Shown piece by piece: positions 54,240 through 64,000 of a stretch of 64,000 bases of DNA. A program made the position numbers and the translations under genes. The first letter of the stretch is position 1, and the number at the start of each line of letters is the position of its first letter. Source of the stretch: Durusdinium trenchii (lineage: Eukaryota; Sar; Dinophyceae; Suessiales; Symbiodiniaceae); assembly GCA_963970005.1 (NCBI GenBank), contig CAXAMN010001114.1:952846-1016845 (forward strand), read 5' to 3'. A model generated the notes under the pieces. The model worked only from the letters and a program-made list of their open reading frames with translations, did no database searches and was not told where the DNA came from.

Positions 54240-54800
54240 GTCGTTATTTGTCCCGTGAATCTTCCTTGATCTCTCTCTTGAGGCAGGTGTTTGGTCGAGC
54301 TCGGGCGCAGGCTGGAAAATTCCTGAAGCAAATTGTAGAGGTCCTCCATGACCTCAATGGCATGCCGCAGCTGCGCTTCCGAGCAGGAAGTCACAGGATC
54401 AGGTCTCCATCCCAAAGCAAGAAGATGCTCGATCAGTCCAACCTGCAGAGCATTTCTTTCTCCATGCTTCCTTTTTCTACCCATCACAGTTCCAAAATCG
54501 ATCAGGACATCAGTTCATTAGTTCACTCCAATCTGCTCGCTTCGTAGAGGATCATCGCCTTCCACTTGTCAGTGTGCACGGGCTTCAGGGGTTCGGGGTT
54601 CCAGGATAGTTTGAGTCGTCTGAAGTCAACCCCGGGTCTCGTTTCAAGTCCAACCAGAATCAACGTCCGACTCCCCCAACTCAACACTCCCGCCTTCGCC
54701 CGGTCAGGATGTTGTGAGAAGTCATGGACGGCCGATCTCATCTTCTGGCTTCTCCCAGACAGGAAGCCATACCTTGCCGGGAAGCAAAATTGTCGCAAAC
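54240..54800 (-). CDS. Two probable exons, minus-strand gene
   Basis: 54760-54530 reads KMRSAVHDFSQHPDRAKAGV, LSWGSRTLILVGLETRPGVD and LSWNPEPLKPVHTDKWKAMI. 54440-54270 reads LQVGLIEHLLALGWRPDPVT, EAQLRHAIEVMEDLYNLLQE. No family. Boundaries approximate. Confidence 0.5.
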
Positions 54801-54973
54801 AACTCTGGGGAAGCTAAAGGACGCTGTGATACTAATCGGTCTCCAGCGAAGACCTTTGCTGTCCAAAGTTTCACAGAATACCGCATGCACGGATTAAATA
54901 TGCCCTCCCTGAATACATTCCCCACTTTCTTTCAAGCACCAACTTGCATGCGTGGAATCTCTTGGAACACTAA

Positions 54974-55190
54974 TCACTGAATTGCCCTATCAGCACCCTG
55001 GCCCTTTGAGCAAGCTGCAACGAAGATGTTTGGCGGAACATGAAAGCTAGGAACGGAGTTCTGACAGAGTCCTGGCAAAACGCAGGTCTCGATCCCGATG
55101 CTGCCGGCCCCTCGCGACTGCAGCAAGATCCAACTTTGTTTTGAGGGCTCCCCGATGTGTCTACTCACTACTCTACACCGATCTTGGCCT
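54974..55190 (-). CDS. Probable exon, minus-strand gene
   Basis: Reads GEPSKQSWILLQSRGAGSIG, IETCVLPGLCQNSVPSFHVP and NIFVAACSKGQGADRAI. Good protein character; no family. Confidence 0.5.
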
Positions 55191-55209
55191 ACACGTGGGC
55201 CTCGCAACC

Positions 55210-56170
55210 TAGAGCATTCTTAAACTGACAAAGCAGGTTGAGGTTTTGACTGATTCGTTCTTGCTGAAGACTTCTTAATGTAGAGCAGAAAGCAAAGGTT
55301 TCACCAAGAACGCGCGGTGCAACTCTCTAATGTGTTGCTGTGATCCACGACGACCACGTCAACGAGGACGACGATGATGACGACGCGACGACGACAAGAA
55401 GAAAAAGCCAACATGTACTATGGCGTGATGAATCTTCATTCAGCACCCCCTGGAAAATGTCTTTGACGCCCTGGTATTGAATCTTGATCTAGTCAAAATC
55501 AAGATTCAAGGCCGTCGTTGGACTTTTTGTCTCCTCAGCTTCTGCATGGCCGCTTAAATCTGAAGGCTGGCTCATGGCGGCATCAGAAGATTGCAACATG
55601 TCAATGACCGGGATACTTACTTTGTCCCAGGGGCAGGAACTCAACCTGACCAAGCTCACGAAGCAACATCACTCACGGCCCAAGTGACCGTCTCTGCAGT
55701 GGCTGAGTGAGAAACCCTCTCAGTAAGACTACACTTCTGGGTAAAGGGCCTGACAACAGACTTGGCTATCCTCGGGCCACGCGCCTGCAAAGTCATGACG
55801 TAAGCTGCACAAAAGGATACGAAACTCAAGACTCAAGACACTTTACCGTCTGCAATAGTAAGGGTTGTAGTAATATGATGTAATATGTAGTAATTAGGGG
55901 TGTCTTGGCAGTTCCGCGCAGTTCCTGTGTTCGTTCATGAAGACATCTTTGAGGACGGTGTGAGTCAGCAACGGGCGCGTGATTGGTGGTCCCATGTTTG
56001 GCCAGCCTCACCCCACTTGCAGAGAAACGAGAGCTTGCGGTTTTGTCAAAATTGTGGGCGTAAAGGCTAAATTTGGCACCTGTTCTAGCAGCATTTCGAA
56101 TCCTTTGCCAAATGGGATTTGCCCTTGAGAGTTTGCTGGTTGGGTTTAGCAATTGGAAGCACAAGACGTT
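55210..56170. other. Stretch without a supported gene, with a GAC-rich run
   Basis: A gacgacgatgatgacgac run lies at about 55345-55395. A 128-codon minus-strand ORF at 55826-56212 is not protein-like enough to call. Nothing else recognised. Confidence 0.4.
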
Positions 56171-56229
56171 CTTCGATTCAAGGACTCGAAGCTCGTGGTT
56201 CCAGAACAGCACAGAGGATGAACAATAAA

Positions 56230-56770
56230 TTTAACGATTTAACATGATTTAACCTAAATTTCAAAACCATCAAACCACCACCTTGGCAAGATATATCCTT
56301 GCGCGCTAGGGTTCGTAGCACGTCCGGCTGTCCAGTCCAGAAGGCATAAATGTTGTGCAAGATCGTCCGAAATCTGAAGCTGCGCTTCGCAATGTTTTCC
56401 TCTTCCGGATGCAGTGGATGCAGTGGCGGAACTGTGCCAGGCAACTGAAACGGATCGAATTCGACCAAAACCTCCGCAACCTCTGCTGCGGAATCTATAC
56501 CTAACCTAAACCAAAAGAAAACATGCGCGAGGGTGCACACGCTCGCCACCGCGTAAACCGCAGCTCCAAGAAGCCCCTTCAGGCGGGAAGCGCCTGAGGG
56601 GGTTTCATCGGCCGTTTCACCGATGTGCAGGAAAGGAATGGGTGGTGTCTTCGTCCCACCCTTCATCGAATTTACCGGGCAAAGCAAGGCCAGGCCCTGC
56701 CACGGGGGCGACGATCTGTACGCTGCCTCCACCTCAAGGGAAAATCTCCTTGTTTGAAGCCTGGCAACAG
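56230..56770 (-). CDS. Probable exons, minus-strand gene
   Basis: A 200-codon open stretch. Convincing parts: RLKGLLGAAVYAVASVCTLA, AAEVAEVLVEFDPFQLPGTV, NIAKRSFRFRTILHNIYAFW. The first could be a membrane-type helix or an intron read through. No family. Confidence 0.45.
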
Positions 56771-56989
56771 CCCCAGCAAACGAGGTAAGTTGGGCTTTGA
56801 CTTTGCACAGGTGTAAGCCGGCTAACAAATGATATGGTGGCTTGTGGTTGCTTAGGCTCCCTCAAGGAGCTACTGGAAGAATCTAAGACTGACAAATGCT
56901 GCGTGAACATGTCATCGCTCTTCTTGAACCTTTACCCTATGCTTAGCGATCAATGCCTCGACTGACCCGCAATCTTGAGATCTGAAGTA

Positions 56990-57130
56990 CCTCCTGCCAT
57001 GACTTCCTCGCGGCCTCGCGTCAGTTCTCAGTTTTCCCCCGACCTCATGGGTCACGTTGGCCTGATTGGGGACCATCTCCAACAGTGCCTGGAAGAAGGG
57101 CTCGTCCTCCAAGGGAAAGGACTTCTGGGA
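56990..57130 (-). CDS. Probable exon, minus-strand gene
   Basis: Reads PLEDEPFFQALLEMVPNQAN, VTHEVGGKLRTDARPRG. No family. Confidence 0.4.
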
Positions 57131-57759
57131 ATTGCAGCGGCCGCACTTGGAGCGGACCTAGGAGTTGGCACGTTTGCCGAGAAGGATAGAGAAGGTGCTG
57201 TCATGCCGTGGCAACGCTTCGGATGGGTGCTTTACTGTTGACCCTTGGTGAAACAAATAAATCCTGGAGTCCTGGAGCTTCTGTTGGGCCCGAAAAAGAA
57301 GTAGGACATGAGGAGAGCAACATTGTTGTGATGGGATATATATAATAACAGGGATCCGTGTGGAAGGTATATGAGGCAGTTCTCCGGTTAAGTCGAGTTG
57401 TTCCAGGTTCGTGCATTGGTTAGCTTCCTGTCCCCTGCTCTTTGCACAGAACTGAAGAGTTACCTGTGGTCTATGGTTGCGAATTGTGGCTCTGTTGTCT
57501 AGCTTGCCTTGACAGCCAATTCTCCAGCCTCCATCTCAGTGTCCTGCACAATGCAGTAACTGGACCATTGGCCAATAATTAGCTCAGGTAAGCACATGTT
57601 GCGATGGAACGTTAAGTTGCCCTACATAAGGGAGCCAGCCTACTATATATTTGCATCCGTATACTACGGTATATGACTAACACGAAGCAACAAAATATTT
57701 CAAAATCTTGACACTCAACTCAACCGCTTCTCTTTTGTCGAGACCCTCTTCCTGTAGAC

Positions 57760-58270
57760 TGTAGTATTATGTTGGGCGATGGCAGCCATACATGGCCAAC
57801 CATCAAATAGTTTGTTTTTTGAAAAAGAAGAAGAAAAAAAAAAACAAAATAAAAAGCAAATGAAAATGCAAAAACAAAGCAAAAAGCAAAACAAAGCAAA
57901 ACAAAAGCAAATAACAAAGCAAAAACAAAGCGCAATAATAGGCAAAAAAAGCAACAAAATGTAGCTGTGCATATTTGTCGCTTTTTTTTCGCTTTGTTTT
58001 CTCTTTTTTTCGCTTTTTTCCTAGAAGGGTACAGCAAAAACAAAAGCAAAAAAAAGCTGTACCCTCCTAGGAAAAAAGCGAAAAAAAGTGAAAATAAAGC
58101 GAAAATAATGCGGAAAAAAAAGTGGAAAAAAAAAGACAAAAAACGCACAGCTACATTTTTTGTTTTTTTGTTTGCTTTGCCTTTTGCTTTTTTTGCTTTG
58201 TTTTTGCTTTATAAAACTATTTTGGCTCCTTGTATCTATGGCTGGCGTGCCCGACATGACTGTAGTAGTG
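57760..58270. mobile_element. Foldback (hairpin) element, near-perfect palindrome
   Basis: Centre at about 58045: ctagaagggtacagc on the left pairs with gctgtaccctcctag on the right. Arms extend through gctttttttcgc/gcgaaaaaaagc tracts, tgtagctgtgc/gcacagctaca (57960/58144), aaatagttt/aaactattt (57805/58214) and ggcagccata/tatggctggc (57781/58237). Total about 500 bases. No ORF of meaning. It looks like a MITE-type or foldback element, related in composition to the one at 45049-45705. Confidence 0.75.
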
Positions 58271-58439
58271 AATGCACATCAATTCATGATGCGCTTGCTC
58301 CTGATCAGACCTCCAGAGATATGGCTCAAAATGACATTCTATATATATACAGTAGATATTGCCGATCAAATAACCTAGTTGGACAGCGTCCCAACTTCCC
58401 TGCATCAAATGCGCCACCACCCTATGCCATGTCACACAG

Positions 58440-59020
58440 CTTTTGCATTCGTAGGACTGGGCATTTGCTGCGCATTTGGACAAGCACTTCTTAATGGTGC
58501 AGTCCACCTTATCACCGAAGCCTCAATGCCATCGGCAGAACTGAATCCACCCTCATCCAGTCTTGCCAAAAGCTGTGAAACCATCTGGACACCTTCATCT
58601 TCAAAACCGGGCCGTGCATCCCAGGAGCAAACAGCACAATTGTAGCTCATCCCCCTTCCCCTCAGGCATTGTGTGGCACACCTAGGCACAAGTACCAACA
58701 GTCAAGAAGGCGTCCGCAAATTATGCACAACTACTGAGAAAGGTCTACCTTTGCTGCTACTGGCACCCAAAAAGATCAATCATGGTCAATGGCCAATTAA
58801 ATAAGTTGAGTGTGAAATTGCAAAGAACACAAAGTCTTTGCATTAGAACATCTGCTTCCAATCAATTGCCGGAATTTCTTCACGGCCTCCTCTTCCTCCC
58901 ATTAAACCTCGGCGAAAAGGCGCCGTTTGCGGTTGGGTTGGGTGTAGCACTGTGTGCCACAGCTCTTTAAAGCTGATTGGTCTTCCCAGCAGCCTCCGGA
59001 GCGCTCTTGCGGCCTTAACA
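58440..59020 (-). CDS. Two probable exons, minus-strand gene
   Basis: 59015-58850 reads VKAARALRRLLGRPISFKEL, WHTVLHPTQPQTAPF. 58640-58470 reads RPGFEDEGVQMVSQLLARLD, EGGFSSADGIEASVIRW. Between them the sequence is AT-richer and stop-containing. No family. Confidence 0.4.
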
Positions 59021-59429
59021 CCCAAACAAACGAACCAAGCAGCCAGCTACCTAGCTAACCAAATAACAAACTAGCTAACTTAGCTAACTAATTGAGTACA
59101 TAAGTAGCTCACAAACTCACTATCTACATAACTAGCAACATCTTCGCTTTGAACCTGGCTGCTCAGAGCTGTGGGGCTCCGTCTTGGCGGTTTCATTGGA
59201 TGTCCTTGTGCGAGTGACGTCCGGCGCCGTCCAAATGAATAGCATCTGAGGTTGGCACAATGTCATGGAAAAAGAAACATAACAAAACACTGCCCAGCCA
59301 AACCCTACCACTCAAAGCTTTTTTGCGGCTTCTGGAACTAAGACCTGGTTTGCCGTGGTTTGCTCTCCAACCAATGTGTTGTCTAGGCTTAGACATACCT
59401 AGACCATACAGACACTGATATCACTGATT

Positions 59430-59650
59430 ATAAATGCTCCCAAGCGTCAAAGCTGTCAACTCTTCCTTCAATGGAAAGGCGACTTCAGCCAAGACCTCTG
59501 ACACGTCCTCATCAAAGTCCTCTGCTGACTTGCCCGCGTGTGCGCCTGTGGCTCTGCGGACGCGTGTCGCTCTATTCCATCTCAGCCCAGCGTTGGGGAG
59601 AAGAGCGACGGCAGCGGAGTACGAGACTCTGTCGAATGCTCTGTGACCCC
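59430..59650 (-). CDS. Probable exon, minus-strand gene
   Basis: Reads AFDRVSYSAAVALLPNAGLR, then GKSAEDFDEDVSEVLAEVAF and PLKEELTALTLGS. The acidic helix is convincing; no family. Confidence 0.45.
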
Positions 59651-60105
59651 CGCGGTGTGACATTCGGATGATGCACGGGTGGAGCACCCCGTAGCCGGTT
59701 GATGACACCCTGATGACTCGAGTCATGGCACCTGTGACTTGTCATGGCACCTGTGTTCTTCTCGAACTGGGCTTTTCGGCTGCAATGTTCCTGTGACTGT
59801 TACTTATTTTGCACCGAAGCCAGAATGACCCACCATTGCCATAGTGCTTGTAGATGGTGCTAACTTCCTGAAGACATGTCCCGTCTGAAAGTGTCATCTG
59901 GGTGCGTATTATTGGTTTCTTTTTGATTAGGCAAACCTCGAAGTTCTACCCCTTTTTTTGATGGGAAAAACACAAAAACCATCAAAAACCCCTTGGACTG
60001 CGGCCGCTAGAGCCGCTAATTAGGCCCCCCCTACGTAAACAATACTTACAGTCACGCCACTCTTGTCGCCAGACCTTCCGCTCCTTCCGCACTCCATCTA
60101 TCCAA

Positions 60106-60270
60106 ATGGCCCCGAACACCAAGGCACACAAGGAGCGAGAACAGCTCCCGCGCACACAGGTGGTGCACGTAGGGGTGGTGAAGCCCTGGCCGCACTGGCG
60201 GCGGCACACTCGCATCGCGCAGTCAAAACCTCGGGCCGATGCAGGGTCAACGCCTCAAACATCTGGTGGA
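60106..60270 (+). CDS. Ambiguous coding stretch (strand uncertain)
   Basis: Plus strand: an ATG-started stretch MAPNTKAHKEREQLPRTQVV up to an ACAG/GTACAC donor-like site. Minus strand: VLHQMFEALTLHRPEVLTAR after an AG. Both look partly like protein. The minus reading agrees with the strand of all other exons. Confidence 0.25.
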
Positions 60271-60299
60271 GAACAGGTACACCTAGTATAGAATCCCTT

Positions 60300-61400
60300 C
60301 AAATCTTGGCGATTTGAGGAACGAGTTCGGAGGGGAGTCTATGATGAAGAAATCTCGATTAGTGGAGATACTTTTCAAATCTGGTCAATACTTTCAAGTT
60401 CTGTGAGGCACCATAACCTCATTGCTATTGCGCCTGCCTCCAGTAGCCGCGTCAAGACTCATCTCTTGGACACACCTCTTTGAATGAAAATCTCGCCCCA
60501 ACATGGTCAACTCAACGCGGCAAAAGCGCCGATACCAATCCCTTCTCTCTCATTAAACCCCGTGATATAAGCCAACTGGACGGTCTGGATGGTTTATAAT
60601 AAGCCAATGTGCAGCGCTTGAAAGCATCGACCGGAAATCGAAATCAACCAGACCGCATAGTCACCCACACCAACAGCATCTAACAGCCAAGGCTCCGCTC
60701 CCCAAGCATTGGGCACAGCTGCGACTGACGCCTCGTCCAGTTAAGCACCCTGAGACACAGCTGCCGCGGTCTGGGCGGCTGGCGCAGGGACGGCCGCAGG
60801 CCTGGAGTGATGGTTTGTTGTCCTTGGCAGGTGCGGGGAACCAGCACAGCTGAGACGTTGGGATTGTAAGGACTTCTTGGGACCAGGGAATATATAGTTG
60901 ATCGATAAAAAGAGCAAATTGCGCTCAGTCCTTCAGGATTCTGAAATTGATTGGGCTCTGGCCATTCATCTGGTCTCGGGCTCAGTCCATAATAGCTTCA
61001 CTGTTTCTGTGACTTGATGGGACAAGAACGGAGACAGAGAATGCGCAGCAGCGGCAGCTCGCCTAACAAGCTAGCCCTCACGTGGCGCTAGGTGTTGTAC
61101 AGTGCACAAATGTGCACAGTAAAATTCAAGACCAACAAAGGACGGGTCCCTACCGCACAGGTATGAATACTGTAATACTTTGCCGCATTACAGCATTACA
61201 CTTCGGTTGAAACATTGTTCTGTGTGCAATATATAGTGGGAGGAGGGATGAGGATTCTGGTGAAGCTATACGGTTCTCTGATTGCTACTCGACGCCAAAC
61301 GGCCCAGCCAAGCTTCGTAAAGGCAGTGACGGGCGTCCACCAAGCCAAAGGTGGCCAGAAACACGATCAGTGTCCTCTCGCTTTGGAACGGGACTCTCGG
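60300..61400. other. Stretch without a supported gene
   Basis: Only short overlapping ORFs. No repeats, RNA genes or regulatory signals recognised. Confidence 0.4.
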
Positions 61401-61479
61401 CGGCCATCATGCTGTGAACAATCCGCTCTCTTCCATGTGATGGGAAGCTATGCATAGCAAATAGCATGCTGCATGATAT

Positions 61480-64000
61480 TCAGGTTGCTTTGGAACATGT
61501 TTTGAACCGTTTGTGCGGCCCTGTGAACCAAAGCAGGCCCCAAGGCGTTGCTGCTTCCAGCCTTTCATCCGAGGCGTTACCTCTGGAATTATCTCCCTCA
61601 CGTCCCTGCAGCGCTGTCCTGAAGGCCATGGGAAAAGCGAGCACAAGGAAAGTCTCTCTACTTCTGAGCCACCAAAATGCTGATGGGCCAAGCAATGCCC
61701 CAAGACAAGGGCGGAAACATCCTGGAGATTCCTGAGGAATTCCGGGCTGGAGTTTCAATATATGTTTCAATCTGAGAGCAAACTCACGAAGCCCAAAAAC
61801 ACAATACAGGAAATAAATCTCCATCTCTTCAGGGTCCATGTGTCTGTCATCTTTTCTCTATTGAGGTGTACCGTCTGGGAACTTGCACGGGAATTCGCAT
61901 TATCTCCAACCCCCTGGCCGCCTTTGGGAACGCAGGTATTTTCCAAAACCCTTCCACATGCCAAAGCATCATCTCATCAGCTGAGCAGCGGGACGGCTGG
62001 AAGCCATGTGCCGTTCCCTCCCAGGCCCGCCACCATGTTGGGCGGCCCGCCTCAGGCTAGGTCGAGGTGAAACAAATTGGTGTGTTCCCAAATGAGAATA
62101 CACTAATACACTATGTGTTTAGTTGCACATACATTAGCATATATATATATATACATAGATATACTGTATTCTTTTTCATTATGTTGTTTCCATCTACTGC
62201 ACTGATTATGCTCAGCGTCTGATGAGGATGCCTCGCACAGCCCCCGAGGAGAGGAAGATCCGCCATTCCTCGCAAAATCCGATAGAAGAGGAGTTTCCGC
62301 TCGGGATGGCTACGATCGATTGGAGTTTGCGACCATATAAGGCAGATTAACAAATGGTACAAAACAAACGAAAAAAGAATGTAAGAGCACGTAAGGGATC
62401 GTAAGAGCTTTTTTACAGGGGCCTTTGTCTATTTCTCGTTTTTCTATTCCATGCCATTGCGCCCCCCTCCGAATTCTTAGGCTACAGTAAATCCCAGGTG
62501 AGGGCAGATGGTTGTTTGTTGATTGTCTGTTCCAAAATTGCCCATGGGATCAAAGCCAAGAGTATTGATGGAGGATGATGGAGGTGTTATTGTAACTATT
62601 CGAGTTTTCTCCGCGTACTGTGGGAGCTCCAAACAGGGCAAAAACTCCCACGACGGCATCCGCTTTCAGGAGGGGCTCCGTGATGGATTTTACCTGACCG
62701 CATTCTAGTCCTATGTGCAACCTCTTCTTTCTGAGAAATTGTCAATCAATGCATGAATGGTACGTAGTCGCAATCTGCCCATGCGCCTCCCTTTGATTAC
62801 CATTGGTTACACAGGCCTGGGGGATAGACTTGGCAATGGTGTGTTATCACGTACCGTGCCACGTGTGCTCTCTTTGAAAAAGGCCTCGAATATGGCTCGG
62901 ACCAACGTGATCACATCACATATTAAAAGAGGTGTCTCTTCCAGGTGCCTTGCTTAGAAAGAGCTCCAAGAAAGATCTCACCTGCGGCTTTTACCATCTT
63001 TTGCCAATGTTGGCCCCCCCCCAAAAAAAATAACAAGTTATCTTGCCATTTTTAAGAGAGACTCTTCAAACCATCAAATATCCTGTATCTTCATAACGTA
63101 TGCTCACACTTTCAGTGCCTTGTCATTCCGCAAGACTGGGCTCCCCAGTCTTCGCCGAGCTGCTCCCGTCAGGGGTCGCCGCGGGAAGCAGCGCCAGGTG
63201 GCGTTCCTAGTGGAGAGCGGTTGCTTGAGACGGTGTGAAACGGTGGAAGAAGGCGCACAGCTGCACAGCGAAACATGTGCCACATGGGCCATCCAAGGGA
63301 GATCAAGGGAGAACGCCATGGACTTGGACTATCGTGCCAAGCAATCTCAAGTTTGATGCAGTTGGCCTTGTAGTTGGTTATCTCTCCATGCTGATCAAGG
63401 CTCAAGCTGAAAAGTTACAACCTGCCATCCCCTGTTCCAACCCGACTGTACTTATACAAAGGAAAATGCGGTTGGAATGTCTCGCGTTGAGGCCACAAAT
63501 CCACGAGCTACCTCGTGAAAATGTCATCCCTAGGTTGGGCACGACTGGCATATACTGGCATCAATAAGTTGCCGTCTCGTTGGATGGGGCCATCTCATTT
63601 GGATGGTGCACCTACTCGAAAGAATGCTGCGTCCAGCACATCCGCGGATCCGCGTAGACGAACAAATGATGGATGTTGAAGACGGTTCCTACTTCTGCAG
63701 TATGGTCATAAAATGGCCCATTCCTAGCAAGTCCAAGGGTCCGCGGTCGCCCTGTGGGGCTTGGAATCAGCACCATCGCACATGGGCGACCAGGTTGACC
63801 CGGTGACCCGGACGACCGTGATCCGAACGAAGAAGCTGCGATCGAAGCTGAGGGTCTGATGGACCAATCTTCTGCTATTCAAAGGTCTGCGCGCCTCTTC
63901 AATTGGGTGCAATGGTATCAGGTACTATATATATATATATGTATATTGTATTACAATCACGTTCTCTCGTGAGCTTTGAACAAAGCTCACAGGACATTCG
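61480..64000. other. Right end: weak ORFs on both strands, no secure gene
   Basis: At 61480-61700 and 63110-63340 both strands carry open frames of 70-110 codons; none is clearly better, so no gene is called. TA microsatellites lie at 62138-62152 and 63925-63943. If the RNF213-like gene extends this far, its first exons may be here. Confidence 0.3.

Noticed and set aside
58214..58230. actattttggctcc as a spliced-leader relic on the plus strand
   Set aside because: It is part of the palindrome arm (aaactattt) and matches the leader only over a short core with no ATG nearby.

Overview
The window looks like nuclear DNA of a dinoflagellate, most likely of the Symbiodiniaceae type. The evidence is: long minus-strand genes cut into many short exons, all on one strand; exon joins that require GC and GA donors as well as GT; a possible spliced-leader relic; and heavy microsatellite and minisatellite content inside introns. 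This is an inference from sequence style. No rRNA, tRNA, CRISPR array or bacterial operon was recognised.

Layout. Positions 1-7200 (plus strand) hold a C-rich retroelement with four successive ORFs: an Arg/Ser-rich ORF open to the left edge, an ORF with a Myb/SANT-like helix set, a Pro/Thr-rich ORF, and a GIY-YIG endonuclease plus reverse transcriptase resembling Penelope-like elements with the nuclease at the N-terminus. The last ORF is split by two frame changes. Positions 7.2-12.4 kb are mostly non-coding, with an inverted pair of short tandem arrays and a few exon-like stretches on the minus strand.

From 12.4 kb to the right, every stretch I could support as coding is on the minus strand. 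Reading 5' to 3' (right to left): many exons of unassigned N-terminal sequence (about 59.6-40 kb); the AAA+ core of a giant RNF213/mysterin-like protein (about 36.6-19.2 kb), with AAA2, AAA3 and AAA4 nucleotide-binding motifs in family order; an unrecognised multi-exon gene (18.8-16.3 kb); a smaller unrecognised gene (15.2-14.1 kb); and an HMG-box plus protein-kinase gene with two frame breaks (13.8-12.4 kb). The RNF213-like exon chain keeps its frames across most tested joins, so the gene looks functional, but no RING domain was found in the window.

Repeats. A 3-kb intron (about 36.7-40.0 kb) is filled with GT-rich repeats, two minisatellites and a very long trinucleotide array. A 42-bp minisatellite lies at 24.6-25.0 kb. 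Two long hairpin (foldback) elements of similar A/T-rich sequence lie at 45.0-45.7 and 57.8-58.3 kb. Short arrays of a CGGTTC-type motif recur beside minus-strand exons. Three 10-base N gaps mark scaffold joins, two of them inside repeats.
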